Of a DNA stretch of 64,000 nt, positions 28,511-37,363 are shown piece after piece. The notes beneath the pieces are model-generated. The model had not been told where the DNA came from, made no database searches, and saw only the letters and a list, made by a program, of their open reading frames with translations. Position numbers and translations under genes: made by a program. Within the stretch, counting starts at the first letter, position 1, and the number at the start of each line of letters is the position of its first letter. Location of the stretch: assembly GCF_000024785.1 (NCBI RefSeq), contig NC_013441.1, positions 2,356,001 through 2,420,000 of the forward strand. The letters run 5' to 3'. Source of the DNA: Gordonia bronchialis DSM 43247. Lineage in GTDB: Bacteria; Actinomycetota; Actinomycetes; Mycobacteriales; Mycobacteriaceae.

Positions 28511-28593
28511 GTGTCAGGGGCTTTCGATGCCGGTGCCGCTGCGGGCAGAAGTCGTCGTGGGGGACAGGTACGACGGATGAACCGTCGGGGCAC
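28511..28593 (-). promoter_or_regulatory. Candidate attenuator between leader peptide and TauE gene
   Basis: The 83-nt spacer can form a 6-bp hairpin (28571-28587, cgacgg/ccgtcg). Alternatively, ggcacc at 28589-28594 can pair with ggtgcc at 28532-28537. The second pairing begins at the leader stop, so a paused ribosome would prevent it. This is the logic of an attenuator, but the folding was only inspected by eye. Confidence 0.45.
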
Positions 28594-28647
28594 CTATCGA
28601 CACAGCATCGACGCGACCCGCACCAGATCGACCGCACGGCGCGACAC
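28594..28647 (-). CDS. Sulfur-responsive leader peptide
   Basis: A 17-residue reading frame, VSRRAVDLVRVASMLCR from a GTG at 28647, ending TAG, 83 nt before the TauE start. It closely matches the recurring actinobacterial leader peptide pattern LxxRRxVDLxRVAS-x-LCR, which precedes cysteine and sulfate genes. A Cys codon sits just before the end, so ribosomes would pause there when cysteine is low. No clear ribosome site is seen, so translation could be leaderless. This gene is too short for routine annotation. Pattern recalled, not searched. Confidence 0.72.
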   Translation of the reverse strand: MSRRAVDLVRVASMLCR

Positions 28648-28782
28648 CAGAAGTGGCGTCGAGGGTCGCGGATGGACCCAACTCCCCAAATGCGGCATTC
28701 GGACATCGTACGAGGTCCGAGCCCTCGATCGGGAATCGTCAACGGCCGATGAAATCCGGCTGGCCACAAAGGTTGACATGCG

Positions 28783-28808
28783 CACTCGCCCGTGGTTGCG
28801 GGCGAGTG
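28783..28808 (-). terminator. Hairpin terminator after sigA
   Basis: A perfect 10-bp stem (cactcgcccg / cgggcgagtg) with a 6-nt loop starts 3 bp past the sigA stop. It separates sigA from the leader-peptide/TauE unit downstream. A mixed T-containing stretch follows on the minus strand. Confidence 0.7.
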
Positions 28809-28811
28809 GCA

Positions 28812-30281
28812 TCAGTCCAGATAGTCGCGCAGGACCTGCGACCGCGACGGGTGGCGCAGCTTCGACATCGTCTTGGACTCGATCTGCCGGATGCGCTCGC
28901 GGGTGACGCCGTAGACCTGACCGATTTCGTCGAGGGTTCGCGGCTGACCATCGGTCAGGCCGAAACGCAACCGGACCACGCCGGCCTCCCGCTCGGACAG
29001 GGTCTCGAGTACCGACTGCAGCTGATCCTGGAGCAGGGTGAAGCTCACCGCGTCCACGGCGACCACGGCCTCGGAGTCCTCGATGAAGTCTCCGAGCTGG
29101 CTGTCACCCTCGTCGCCGATGGTCTGGTCCAGCGAGATGGGTTCCCGAGCGTACTGCTGGATCTCCAGCACCTTCTCCGGAGTGATGTCCATCTCCTTCG
29201 CGAGCTCCTCCGGGGTGGGTTCGCGACCCAGATCCTGGAGCAGTTCACGCTGGATGCGGCCCAGCTTGTTGATCACCTCGACCATATGGACGGGGATGCG
29301 GATCGTGCGCGCCTGGTCGGCCATGGCGCGGGTGATCGCCTGCCGGATCCACCAGGTGGCGTACGTGGAGAACTTGTAACCCTTGGTGTAGTCGAACTTC
29401 TCGACCGCGCGGATCAGACCGAGATTGCCCTCCTGGATCAGATCCAGGAACGCCATACCGCGGCCGGTGTAGCGCTTGGCCAGCGAGACCACCAGTCGTA
29501 GGTTGGCCTCGAGCAGATGGTTCTTCGCGCGGTTGCCGTCGCGGGAGATCCAGTTGAGGTCGCGCTTCTGGGCCGTGGTGATCTTCTCGCCGGACTCCAT
29601 GATGCGGCGCAGCCGTTCCGTCGCGAACAGGCCGGCCTCGATGCGCTTGGCGAGCTCGACCTCTTCCTCGGCGTTGAGCAGTGCGACCTTGCCGATCTGC
29701 TTGAGATAGGCGCGCACCGAGTCGGCGGAGGCGGTGAGTTCGGCGTCCTTGCGGGCCTGCCGCAGCGCCTCGGACTCCTCTTCGTCCCAGACGAAGTCAC
29801 CGGCCGTCTTCTCCGGTGTGGCGGTCTCCTTGGCGGCCGCGGACTTGCCCGTGGCGGTCTTGGCCGTATCGGCGGCGACGACGGTGACCGAGTTGTCCTC
29901 GTCCTCGTCGTCGGCGTCCTCGGCGGTGGCGTCGTCGGTGTTATCGTCGTCGACCTCGAGGTCGTCGTCGATCTCCACGTCGTCGTCGAGTTCGGTGTCG
30001 GGGGCGTCGATGTCGTCGATCGAGTCCGGGCCGTCCTCGACGTCACCGTCGGGTTCGCCGGCCGGACCCGCGGCAACCTTCTTCGCCGCCTTCTTGGCGG
30101 GTGCCTTCCGAGCGGCCTTCTTGGCCGGCGCCTTCCGGGCGGCCTTTTTCGCCGCCTTCTTGGCGGGTCGTTGTGTGGATGTCTCGTCGCTCGCGGCGTC
30201 GGCCGACGGATCCGCGGTGGTCTCGACCACGGCGTTCTCGTCGATCCCGGCGTCCGCATGACGGGTCTTGGTGGCTGCCAC
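28812..30281 (-). CDS. sigA: Primary sigma factor SigA (HrdB/RpoD)
   Basis: The housekeeping sigma factor, 489 residues. A long N-terminal extension has Lys/Ala-rich repeats ([20 protein letters not shown]) and then acidic Asp/Glu stretches, as in other actinobacterial SigA proteins. Regions 1.2-2.4 run from [21 protein letters not shown] through [20 protein letters not shown]. Region 4.2 is [26 protein letters not shown], and the C-terminus [10 protein letters not shown] is diagnostic. The GTG at 30281 has GAAAGG upstream. A hairpin follows the stop. It lies downstream of ppgK on the same strand, with 232 bp between for its promoter. Confidence 0.98.
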   Translation of the reverse strand: MAATKTRHADAGIDENAVVETTADPSADAASDETSTQRPAKKAAKKAARKAPAKKAARKAPAKKAAKKVAAGPAGEPDGDVEDGPDSIDDIDAPDTELDDDVEIDDDLEVDDDNTDDATAEDADDEDEDNSVTVVAADTAKTATGKSAAAKETATPEKTAGDFVWDEEESEALRQARKDAELTASADSVRAYLKQIGKVALLNAEEEVELAKRIEAGLFATERLRRIMESGEKITTAQKRDLNWISRDGNRAKNHLLEANLRLVVSLAKRYTGRGMAFLDLIQEGNLGLIRAVEKFDYTKGYKFSTYATWWIRQAITRAMADQARTIRIPVHMVEVINKLGRIQRELLQDLGREPTPEELAKEMDITPEKVLEIQQYAREPISLDQTIGDEGDSQLGDFIEDSEAVVAVDAVSFTLLQDQLQSVLETLSEREAGVVRLRFGLTDGQPRTLDEIGQVYGVTRERIRQIESKTMSKLRHPSRSQVLRDYLD

Positions 30282-30377
30282 GTACAACCTTTCAGAACTG
30301 ACTCTTGACGCGTCGCGGCAGCACGGGCCACCGCGGGTGAGGGCTTGGATGTCGGCGCATGATGACCGGTGCCGACC

Positions 30378-30410
30378 ATTGTAACGACATCGACCTGTCC
30401 GATGTGTCAA
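30378..30410 (-). promoter_or_regulatory. Possible sigA promoter
   Basis: On the minus strand TTGACA (30405-30410) and TACAAT (30378-30383) resemble -35 and -10 elements, but 21 bp separate them, longer than the usual 17. The -10 may act alone, as is common in mycobacteria. It lies about 97 bp upstream of the sigA start. Confidence 0.35.
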
Positions 30411-30513
30411 AGGCCAGGTCACGGCCGTCGCCGGTGCCGCGCGGAACCGGTGTCGCCGTAGACATTGCGGAGTTGTGCCGGAAGTTCACGACAGCGGAGC
30501 GGGCGTTGCGTGG

Positions 30514-31341
30514 TCACGTCTTCAAGCCGCGGGACACGGCCATCGCGGCGCCGACGATGCCCGCGGTGTTGAGCAGGGTCGCGGGTACGACCGGCGTCGA
30601 GTTGGTCAGCAGCGGAATCCACTTGTCGGACTTGCGGCTGATGCCGCCCCCGGCGATGAACAACTTGGGCCAGAACAACGCCTCGTAGGTGGACAGGACC
30701 TCGGAGACCTTCTCGGTCCACTTCTCATACGACCATCCCTTCTCCTCTTTGATCCGCGACGACGCCTGGTGCTCGGCCTCCTTCTTGCCGATGTGCATGT
30801 GCCCGAGCTCGGTATTGGGCACCAGGGTCCCGTTGATCAGGATCGCCGACCCGATGCCCGTCCCGAAGGTCAGGAGCATCACCACGCCGTCGACGCCGCG
30901 GCCGGCGCCGTGCGCGTCCTCGGCCATGCCGGCCGCATCGGCGTCGTTGAGCACCGACACCTGACGACCGCCGAGACGCTCGCTGAACAAGGCGTACACA
31001 TCGGTTCCGATCCAGGACTTGTCGACGTTGGCCGCCGTGCGCATCACGCCGTCGGTGATGACCCCGGGCAGCGTGATCCCGACCGGTCCGGTCCAGCCGA
31101 AGTGACCGACCACCTCGGCGACGCCTCCGGCGACCGCATCCGGCGTCGCCGGTCGAGGAGTCAGCACCTTGAATCGTTCGCCGACCAGTTCACCGGTGTC
31201 GAGATCGACCACCCCACCCTTGATGCCGGACCCGCCGACGTCCACACCGAAGGCGAGATGCGTTGACGTGGAACCGGTGTCGGGGATGTCGGCGGTTCCC
31301 GACCCCTCTGGTGCTGACGTGGCTGACGCTGACTCGGTCAT
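30514..31341 (-). CDS. ppgK: Polyphosphate glucokinase
   Basis: PpgK phosphorylates glucose using inorganic polyphosphate or ATP, feeding glycolysis and trehalose or glycogen turnover in the cytoplasm. The 275-residue ROK-family product has the phosphate loop [15 protein letters not shown] and the phosphate-2 motif [12 protein letters not shown]. The PpgK-specific segment [20 protein letters not shown] and the adenosine motif AGGGISRK are also present. The ATG at 31341 follows GAGAGGACGG. It lies upstream of sigA on the same strand, as in M. tuberculosis (Rv2702-Rv2703). Confidence 0.96.
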   Translation of the reverse strand: MTESASATSAPEGSGTADIPDTGSTSTHLAFGVDVGGSGIKGGVVDLDTGELVGERFKVLTPRPATPDAVAGGVAEVVGHFGWTGPVGITLPGVITDGVMRTAANVDKSWIGTDVYALFSERLGGRQVSVLNDADAAGMAEDAHGAGRGVDGVVMLLTFGTGIGSAILINGTLVPNTELGHMHIGKKEAEHQASSRIKEEKGWSYEKWTEKVSEVLSTYEALFWPKLFIAGGGISRKSDKWIPLLTNSTPVVPATLLNTAGIVGAAMAVSRGLKT

Positions 31342-31455
31342 CGCGACCGTCCTCTCCGGCGGTGACGGGAACTCTCGTACACAGGCTATCCAGGCGGCGG
31401 GGCGCACGCTCGGTGTAGGCGAACAGGCGGCCGGTACCGGGGGTACACCGCGGCG

Positions 31456-31561
31456 AGGGCGTGTCTCCCGATCCTTGCAGGGGAGTTGGGCGCAGGGGAG
31501 TTGGGCGCAGGGGAGTTGGGCGCAGGGGAGTTGGGCGCAGTGGAATTGGGAGACACGCCCT
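31456..31561. repeat. Five 15-bp direct repeats inside a 14-bp inverted repeat
   Basis: The unit gcaggggagttgggc is repeated four times perfectly (31477-31536) and once imperfectly (31537-31551). The array is enclosed by an exact 14-bp inverted repeat (31456-31469 and 31548-31561; agggcgtgtctccc against its complement). It lies between the divergent ppgK and suhB starts and ends 14 bp before the suhB start. It is not in the suhB reading frame. It may be an expandable regulatory element; no protein is proposed. Confidence 0.85.
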
Positions 31562-31575
31562 AGTTGAATGGAGAC

Positions 31576-32490
31576 GTGAACTCACCCGCCGAACAGCGAC
31601 CCGCGAACGACGACCTCGAGGCGATTGCGAGGTCGGTGGCACAGGCGGCGGCCGAACACGTCCGCAGCCGGCGACCCGAACTCTTCGGTTCGAGCGCCGA
31701 TCCTGCCGCGGACACCATTCCCGCCGTGTCGACGAAGTCGACCGTGCCCACCGTGCCCACCGTGTCGACGAAGTCGACGGAAACCGATCCGGTGACGGTC
31801 GCCGACACCGAGACCGAGCACCTCATCCGGTCACTGCTGCGCACCGCGCGACCCGACGACGAGGTGCTCGGCGAGGAAGCCGGCGGCAGCGTCGATGTAC
31901 CGTCCGGTGTGCGGTGGGTCGTCGACCCCATCGACGGCACGGTGAACTTCATGTACGGGGTGCCCGCGTATGCGGTCTCGGTGGCCGCGCAGATCGACGG
32001 GCAGTCGGTCGCCGGTGCTGTCGTCGACGTCGCCCGCGGACTCACCTACAGCGCCGCGCGCGGAGGTGGTGCCTACCTCCACGGCGCCGACGGCACACGA
32101 ATTCGGTTGTCCTGCAATGAGATCGATCGTGCAGATCTCGCTCTGGTCGCCACCGGATTCGGCTATGAGGCCACGCGCAGGCGGATTCAGGGCGAGATTG
32201 TCGCCGGGCTGTTGCCGCGGGTGCGTGACATCCGCCGGATCGGGGCGGCCGCCCTTGACCTGTGCATGGTCGCCAGCGGGGCCGTGGACGCGCACTACGA
32301 ACACGGTCTGAGCCCCTGGGACTGGGCGGCCGGCGCCCTGATCGCCGCCGAGGCGGGCGCGGTGGTTCACATCCCGCCGCCGGACTCGCGGTCCTCGGAG
32401 GGATATCTCACCCTGGCGACCGCCCCGGGTATCGCTACCGAACTGGTGTCCATCCTCGACGAACTCGGCGCACGCGACCGCGTCGCCTGA
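31576..32490 (+). CDS. suhB: Inositol monophosphatase family protein SuhB
   Basis: A 304-residue, Mg2+-dependent, Li+-sensitive phosphatase that releases inositol from inositol phosphate. Actinobacteria use the product for phosphatidylinositol, LAM-type glycolipids and mycothiol. Motifs: EVLGEEAGG (Mg-binding Glu), [12 protein letters not shown] (DPIDGT), and [19 protein letters not shown] repetitive Thr/Val/Pro insert (about residues 48-70, from acc-gtg-ccc DNA repeats) precedes the first metal motif and is not part of the family core. The GTG at 31576 has GGAGAC upstream; a TTG at 31564 is less likely. Equivalent to Rv2701c. Confidence 0.94.
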   Translation: MNSPAEQRPANDDLEAIARSVAQAAAEHVRSRRPELFGSSADPAADTIPAVSTKSTVPTVPTVSTKSTETDPVTVADTETEHLIRSLLRTARPDDEVLGEEAGGSVDVPSGVRWVVDPIDGTVNFMYGVPAYAVSVAAQIDGQSVAGAVVDVARGLTYSAARGGGAYLHGADGTRIRLSCNEIDRADLALVATGFGYEATRRRIQGEIVAGLLPRVRDIRRIGAAALDLCMVASGAVDAHYEHGLSPWDWAAGALIAAEAGAVVHIPPPDSRSSEGYLTLATAPGIATELVSILDELGARDRVA

Positions 32491-32509
32491 GGCAGGTGCG
32501 TCGCCGCCG

Positions 32510-33208
32510 TCAGCAGGTGGACGAGTGCACCGCTTTCAGCAGTGCCGGGTCCACGCCGGTTTCCGGCTTCTTGGGGTCGGCGGTGCGCAGCACCTCGAGG
32601 GCGGCGAGGGTGTCTTGGGACAGCTCGCTGCTCTTGTAGTACTCGCCGAGGGCCACGTCCACCGTGGTCCCGCGCCGGTTGTCGTTCACCAGCTGGGCGC
32701 ACGGGAACGCGAGCCAGACCGCTGCCGCCCCGGCCCGGCCGGCCGGACCGAACCGGATCTGCGCCACACAATGCAGATCGCGGTTCGGGTAGACCGTGTC
32801 GTCGCCATAGGGGTTGTCGGGGGCCGGATTGAATCCCTGACCGCTGAGGTCGTCGGCCACCGATCGCGCCACGCCGCGCTCGCCGGAGGCGTTGAGCACC
32901 CGCACCTGGAACGTCGACAGCGGGGCGGGGGACACCTCGAGCATGTCCGCGCGGGCAACCGCATCGAGGCGCACCGGTGCTGCCGGGGTCGCCGCGGGCG
33001 TCTCACCGGGGGTGGATGTCGCCGGCGTCGGTTGGTTGCAGTCGGTCGGCGCAGACGACGCCTGCGTATCGGAGAGGGCCACCACCCACACCACGACCCC
33101 GACGATCACCAGCACAACGGTCACGATGATCGCCGGCGCATAACGTCGGCGCCGGTAGGACCGACCGTTCTCGTCGGCCGGATACCCGGTCGTAATCTGC
33201 GACACCAC
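32510..33208 (-). CDS. cei: Envelope integrity protein Cei (LytR_C domain)
   Basis: A 232-residue single-pass membrane protein: a basic cytoplasmic start, one helix (about 24-46, APAIIVTVVLVIVGVVVWVV), a Pro/Thr linker, then an external LytR C-terminal-like domain (about 98-200, FQVRVLNASGERGVARSVAD). M. tuberculosis Rv2700 (Cei) has this layout and is needed for envelope integrity and virulence. Paired cysteines (HCVAQIRF, FPCAQLV, HSSTC end) suggest disulfides. Two GTG codons at 33208 and 33205 are both possible starts behind GGAGAGGAG. It converges with suhB, leaving 19 bp. Confidence 0.92.
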   Translation of the reverse strand: MVSQITTGYPADENGRSYRRRRYAPAIIVTVVLVIVGVVVWVVALSDTQASSAPTDCNQPTPATSTPGETPAATPAAPVRLDAVARADMLEVSPAPLSTFQVRVLNASGERGVARSVADDLSGQGFNPAPDNPYGDDTVYPNRDLHCVAQIRFGPAGRAGAAAVWLAFPCAQLVNDNRRGTTVDVALGEYYKSSELSQDTLAALEVLRTADPKKPETGVDPALLKAVHSSTC

Positions 33209-33494
33209 GGTGCGGTGGCTCCTCTCCCGACAGGGGACTGGCTTGGTTCGGGCAGCCCTTGGTGTGGGTGGTTCTTGATCTGGGCAGCTTGGTTCTGGGG
33301 GTCAGCGTAGAGGGTCGTGGAGGGTGTGGTCGGCAACGGGCGTCGGCGTGCCCGGGCGCGTCGCCGCACAGGTGGACGGCCCCCTCGGAGACACCCGGGA
33401 ATTCCAGGTGCCGACGATTGTTGACCCAGCGGGGTCCGTCCACTATTCTTCGGGCGCCCGCTCTCCACGGCCCATGGGGAGCGAAATGACGGAA

Positions 33495-33510
33495 TGTGAG
33501 CAAGATCACA
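33495..33510. promoter_or_regulatory. Perfect Crp/GlxR (cAMP receptor) site
   Basis: TGTGAGCAAGATCACA fits TGTGA-N6-TCACA exactly, and symmetry extends one base on each side (ATGTGA...TCACAT). It lies about 166 bp upstream of the DUF4193 gene and 287 bp from the divergent cei start. A 7-bp-period run (taacggg, ttacggg, taacgaa; 33516-33536) follows closely. The rest of the 467-bp gap 33209-33675 shows no gene. Confidence 0.7.
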
Positions 33511-33675
33511 TCCGACTAACGGGTTACGGGTAACGAATTGCACCGGTCATGACGTTGTAGTGACGCCGCCGGCAAGACAATCCCGGCGGGGCTGCGCGCA
33601 TCCACCGGCTGATCGGCCACAAGCCGAACAGCCCAGAGAGCGCCCCTTGAGACTCTCAACCACGTAAGGCACACA

Positions 33676-33975
33676 ATGGCTACTGATTACGACGCGCCCC
33701 GACGCACCGAGACCGAGGACCTCAACGAGGACTCGCTCGAGGAACTGAAGGCACGGCGCAGCGAGGCGCAATCCGCTGCGGTCGATGTCGACGAGAGCGA
33801 CACCGCCGAATCCTTCGAACTGCCCGGCGCCGATCTGTCGGGCGAGGAGCTGTCGGTCCGGGTGATCCCCAAGCAGGCCGACGAATTCACTTGCACCAGC
33901 TGCTTTCTCGTCTACCACCGCAGCCGTCTGGCTCGCGAGAACGGCAGCTCGATGATCTGCGTGGACTGCGCCTGA
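33676..33975 (+). CDS. DUF4193 zinc-ribbon protein
   Basis: A 99-residue protein of the DUF4193 family (Rv2699c type), found in almost all Actinobacteria and usually strongly expressed. An acidic N-terminal half precedes a zinc ribbon with FTCTSCFLVYHRSRLA and MICVDCA, a pair of CxxC motifs. The ATG at 33676 begins MATDYDAPRR, the family's normal start. A Crp/GlxR-like site lies in its long upstream region. A candidate terminator lies 128 bp past the stop. It may belong to the RNA-polymerase-associated zinc-ribbon group, but no function is established. Confidence 0.93.
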   Translation: MATDYDAPRRTETEDLNEDSLEELKARRSEAQSAAVDVDESDTAESFELPGADLSGEELSVRVIPKQADEFTCTSCFLVYHRSRLARENGSSMICVDCA

Positions 33976-34298
33976 CCGGCTGATCGCCGAGAAGGACACC
34001 ACGTCGACCGGGGCCGCTCGTCGCACAGCGCGCGGCGGCCCACCGGATCGGTGCCGTCGAGCCGAGGCAGCACCGATCTCACGGGGAAGAACCCGTTCGC
34101 ACAGTGCCGAGCCCCGACACATGACGGTGGCCTCGGCACTTCAGTTGTGGCACACCGGCCCGGCCCACGGACGGCTGTGACCACCGCCGCAGATGCGAAG
34201 ATCACCTTGCTACACGCATCACCCAGTACGGATCACTTGTCAGTGCTGATCACGCGCCGGTGCAGAGCAATCTGCGCGACGACGGCTATGGGGATGAA
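33976..34298. other. Intergenic region after DUF4193 with candidate terminator
   Basis: The 323-bp gap between the convergent DUF4193 and DUF3093 genes has no convincing gene. It contains a perfect 9-bp inverted repeat (34103-34111 and 34132-34140, agtgccgag/ctcggcact) with a 20-nt loop, which could end DUF4193 transcripts. Nothing else was recognised. Confidence 0.4.
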
Positions 34299-34886
34299 TC
34301 AATCCGCCGGACCCGAATCGGCGGGACCCGAATCTGTCCGGCCCGAATCGGCGGGGGGAGTGGCCGCCGCGTCGGGGATACCAAGCGCGGCCAGCAACTC
34401 CGCCGGGTGCCGCGTCGACACCAACCAATAGGGCGTCGGATCGTCCGGGTCATCGAGGACCACGAGAATCATGGTCTTGACCCACGCCCGATGGACCAGG
34501 AACGCTGCCGGATCGAGCTGCCGCCCGAGCGCTGCGCTCTTCGCCGAGGCGGGGATGCTCGCGCCGCGGGCGATCACCGACCGCGGCAGCCGTGCACGAT
34601 TGGCCTGCAGCTCACCATCGGCCGTCACACTGATCCGCACCCGACCCGCCGACCACAGCACCGCGGCACACAGCACCGCCGTCACCGGGTAGCCCAGCAG
34701 ACCCCAGGGTGAGCTGTGCGCGGCCAGTTCGATCTCGTGGCCGACCACGCCGGTCAGCACCGCGGCGGCCAGCCACCACCACCACGGCACGAAGAGCCGC
34801 TCGTCGTAGCGGTAGGCGCCGTCATCGCCGGCCGGACCCTTTCCAGTGGAGCCGGTCGAGTGGTCGGGCGAGTGCGGTTCGGTCAC
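34299..34886 (-). CDS. DUF3093 membrane protein
   Basis: A 195-residue protein with the DUF3093 layout: YDERLFVPWWWWLAAAVLTG starts the first of two helices, GLLGYPVTAVLCAAVLWSAG is the second. A cytoplasmic beta domain follows (RISVTADGELQANRARLP, VLDDPDDPTPYWLVSTRHP). The tail is a repeated SGPAD/SGRTD motif from short tandem DNA repeats (about 34309-34350). The GTG at 34886 is divergent from dut by 22 bp. It equals Rv2698, always next to dut in Mycobacteriales. Function unknown. Confidence 0.9.
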   Translation of the reverse strand: MTEPHSPDHSTGSTGKGPAGDDGAYRYDERLFVPWWWWLAAAVLTGVVGHEIELAAHSSPWGLLGYPVTAVLCAAVLWSAGRVRISVTADGELQANRARLPRSVIARGASIPASAKSAALGRQLDPAAFLVHRAWVKTMILVVLDDPDDPTPYWLVSTRHPAELLAALGIPDAAATPPADSGRTDSGPADSGPAD

Positions 34887-34908
34887 GCGGCCAGCGTAGT
34901 CTGCCTGC

Positions 34909-35415
34909 GTGACCGCAGATTCGACCCCCGCTGACCTGACCCCCGAGGGCCGGATTCCGGTCCGCCGACTCGATCCCGAGTTGCCGATGCCGGCCCGGGC
35001 CCACCCTGGTGACGCGGGTGTGGATCTGTATTGCGCCATCGACCTCGAACTGCCCGCCGGGCGGCGTCAACTCGTACCGACCGGGATCGCGGTCGCCCTG
35101 CCGGTCGGCACCGTCGGCCTCATCCACCCCCGCTCGGGGCTCGCGGCGCGGACCGGGCTGTCGATCGTCAACACGCCGGGGACCATCGACGCCGGATACC
35201 GAGGTGAGATCAAGGTCTGCCTGATCAACCTCGATCCGGAGCAGCCCATCACCATCTCCCGCGGCGATCGCATCGCCCAGCTCGTCGTGCAGCGGGTCGA
35301 ACTGCCCGACTTCGTGGAGGTCGACGAACTCGACGACACCAGCCGCGGCGCAGGCGGATACGGATCCAGCGGCGGCCACGCCGCCCTGCACGACGTGCCG
35401 TCGGCCGACGCCTGA
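34909..35415 (+). CDS. dut: Deoxyuridine 5'-triphosphate nucleotidohydrolase
   Basis: dUTPase converts dUTP to dUMP and pyrophosphate, keeping uracil out of DNA and supplying thymidylate synthesis. The 168-residue product shows the trimeric family's five motifs: [10 protein letters not shown] (I), [11 protein letters not shown] (II), [15 protein letters not shown] (III), [12 protein letters not shown] (IV), and C-terminal [11 protein letters not shown] (V). The start is the GTG at 34909, giving an N-terminal extension of about 15 residues. It is divergent from the DUF3093 gene and precedes the DUF3710 gene on the same strand, matching Rv2697c-Rv2696c. Confidence 0.98.
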   Translation: MTADSTPADLTPEGRIPVRRLDPELPMPARAHPGDAGVDLYCAIDLELPAGRRQLVPTGIAVALPVGTVGLIHPRSGLAARTGLSIVNTPGTIDAGYRGEIKVCLINLDPEQPITISRGDRIAQLVVQRVELPDFVEVDELDDTSRGAGGYGSSGGHAALHDVPSADA

Positions 35416-35547
35416 GTCCGATCACCCGCCCGGTCGGTTAATCTGCGTTCATGGTCGAGAAGGCGGGGGCTGACAGGGACATGGGGGCGCAGGTGGGCGC
35501 AGACGCGCGTGCGGCGTCCGCCGTCCGAACCGACACGAGGAGCACCC

Positions 35548-36465
35548 ATGGCCGGTGACGATGCACCGCGGATCGGTCAGGCACTCGGTCCCTACGACAT
35601 CGAGGAACTGGCCACCGATCCCGGCGAGCTGGAGAACTCCCACCTCGATCTGGGGTCGGTTCTCGTCCCGGTCGTCGAAGGCGGGCAGGTCACCGTCGAG
35701 ATGTCCGCGGACCATCAGCCGCAGGCCGTCTACCTGGTGACCCCACACGGCCGAATCACCGTGTCCGCCTTCGCCGCTCCCAAATCTCCCGGGCTGTGGC
35801 GCGAGGTGGTGCGCGAGCTGGCCGGCTCGTTGCGCGACGAGGGCGCCACCACCGGCATCTCCGACGGACACTGGGGTCGGGAGGTGATCGCCGAAGTCGA
35901 CGACGCCACCCACCTGTTCATCGGTGTCGACGGCCCGCGCTGGATGGTGCGCTGTGTGGCCAGCGGTCCGAGCGTCTCGGCCGACGAGATGGCCCGCCTC
36001 GCGCGCGCCGTGCTCGCCGAGACGGTCGTGCGGCGTGGAACCGAGCCGTATCCGCCGCGCGATCCGTTGCCGATCGTGCTGCCGCCCGTCCTCGCCGAGC
36101 AGGTGGCCGCGGCGCAGCAGCAGATGATGGACGAGATGGCCGCCGAGCAGTCGGGTGCGCCGGCCGCACCCGTCCCGCAAGCCCCGACGCCACAGCCCGC
36201 CGAACCCGATCCCGACGCGGCCCCCGTCCCCGGTGGTGCACTCGACCAGCTCGCCCAGGCGACGGTCTGGACCGACGAGCAGGCACTCCTCGACGCTGAT
36301 CCGGACACCGATGAGGCGGACACGGATGACGCGGGGACCGGCGGGGACGAGCCGAGCGGGGTCGCCGAGGAAACCGCGGAACCCGGCACCGACATCGCCG
36401 ACGATGCGCCGCCGCCGTCGTCGGGCTCCGCGATGCAGCGCTTCCGCAGGCGCGGGCGGCGCTGA
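35548..36465 (+). CDS. DUF3710 protein
   Basis: A 305-residue soluble protein of the actinobacterial DUF3710 family (Rv2696c). The conserved N-terminal two-thirds contains GPYDIEELATD, YLVTPHGRITVSAFAAPKSPG and LFIGVDGPRWMVRCVASGP. The C-terminal third is acidic and Ala/Pro/Thr-rich, ending in a basic QRFRRRGRR. The ATG at 35548 follows ACGAGGAG. It lies between dut and an opposite-strand hydrolase gene. Function unknown; it may belong with the OB-fold and DUF3159 genes of this conserved cluster. Confidence 0.9.
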   Translation: MAGDDAPRIGQALGPYDIEELATDPGELENSHLDLGSVLVPVVEGGQVTVEMSADHQPQAVYLVTPHGRITVSAFAAPKSPGLWREVVRELAGSLRDEGATTGISDGHWGREVIAEVDDATHLFIGVDGPRWMVRCVASGPSVSADEMARLARAVLAETVVRRGTEPYPPRDPLPIVLPPVLAEQVAAAQQQMMDEMAAEQSGAPAAPVPQAPTPQPAEPDPDAAPVPGGALDQLAQATVWTDEQALLDADPDTDEADTDDAGTGGDEPSGVAEETAEPGTDIADDAPPPSSGSAMQRFRRRGRR

Positions 36466-36487
36466 CCACGGCGTCCTGACCGATCGG

Positions 36488-37231
36488 CTAACCCTCGGGA
36501 TCCTGTTGCCCGTGATGCAGGGCCGCCCAGGCCCGAGCGCAGGAGTCGCCGAGCAGCGCCGGCCGCGCACCCCATCCGGCCAGCGTGACCTCGACCAGCG
36601 CCGAGCGCGGTGCGGCCGCACACCACTGCCGGGCCACCCCGATCGGATGCACCGGATCGTCGATGGCGGCGGTCACCGCCAGCGGGACCCCGAGGTCGGC
36701 GATCTCGGCCGGCCCCGGCGCACGATAGGCCGCTCCGCACCGCAACTGCGTCACCAGCCCGTCCGCCAGACCCCGCCAGGATCGGGTCAGCTCGGCGGCC
36801 AGCCACTCCGGACTCGTCGCGGTCATCGCCCCGATCGTCGGCTCGAGACCGTCCCGCTCGATCGACGAGGCGGTGAGTGTCGCGCTGTGCGCGGCCGCGG
36901 CGTGCTCCGGTGATCCCGACCACGCCGGCAGGGCGGCCAACACCCCGCAGCACCGGGACCGGCCGGCATCCAGTGCCCACTCGAGCGCGATCGCCGCGCC
37001 GATGGACACCCCGCCGACGAGGATCGGGCGGCCCTCTCCGGCAGCTGCGTCCAGCGTGGCGCGATATCCGCCGACCAGGTCGTTCGCCGGTTCCGGAGCA
37101 ATCAGGTCCACCCCGAGCGACGCCGCCGCGGGACCGAAGGCACGCCGTATGTAGTCGGCGTCGGATCCGGTGCCCGGCAGCGCCACCAGGACGGCGGGAT
37201 CGGGTGCGCCGGCGGCGTCATTCGCGGGCAT
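36488..37231 (-). CDS. Alpha/beta-hydrolase-fold protein
   Basis: A 247-residue protein matching the position of Rv2695c. The nucleophile elbow is GGVSIGAAIALEW (GxSxG). PAVLVALPGTGSDADYIRRA resembles the oxyanion strand, and LAVTAAIDDPVHP near residue 200 carries the Asp (DDPVHP). A His candidate near the end is unclear. The ATG at 37231 is chosen. Its start is 132 bp from the divergent OB-fold gene. Substrate unknown; lipase/esterase or peptidase are all possible. Confidence 0.8.
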   Translation of the reverse strand: MPANDAAGAPDPAVLVALPGTGSDADYIRRAFGPAAASLGVDLIAPEPANDLVGGYRATLDAAAGEGRPILVGGVSIGAAIALEWALDAGRSRCCGVLAALPAWSGSPEHAAAAHSATLTASSIERDGLEPTIGAMTATSPEWLAAELTRSWRGLADGLVTQLRCGAAYRAPGPAEIADLGVPLAVTAAIDDPVHPIGVARQWCAAAPRSALVEVTLAGWGARPALLGDSCARAWAALHHGQQDPEG

Positions 37232-37363
37232 GCAATGATCATGCTCCGGCGTTGTAAGTGATGGACGGAGAGGTCTACGCTGGCGACAAATGGGGTCTTT
37301 CGGACTCCCGGTCAAGCCCGCCGGTCGCCGACCCACACCAGACAGAGAAGCGTGGAGGTTGTG

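Noticed and set aside
28110-28769. Cys-rich 219-residue minus-strand frame across the TauE leader
   Set aside because: Most of it lies inside the TauE gene in another frame. The apparent Cys clusters come from GC-rich codons; the leader peptide in the neighbouring frame explains the region better.
31169-31567. Frame encoding QGSWA repeats
   Set aside because: It arises from the 15-bp repeats, overlaps ppgK antisense and has no start signal; the repeats are treated as a DNA feature.
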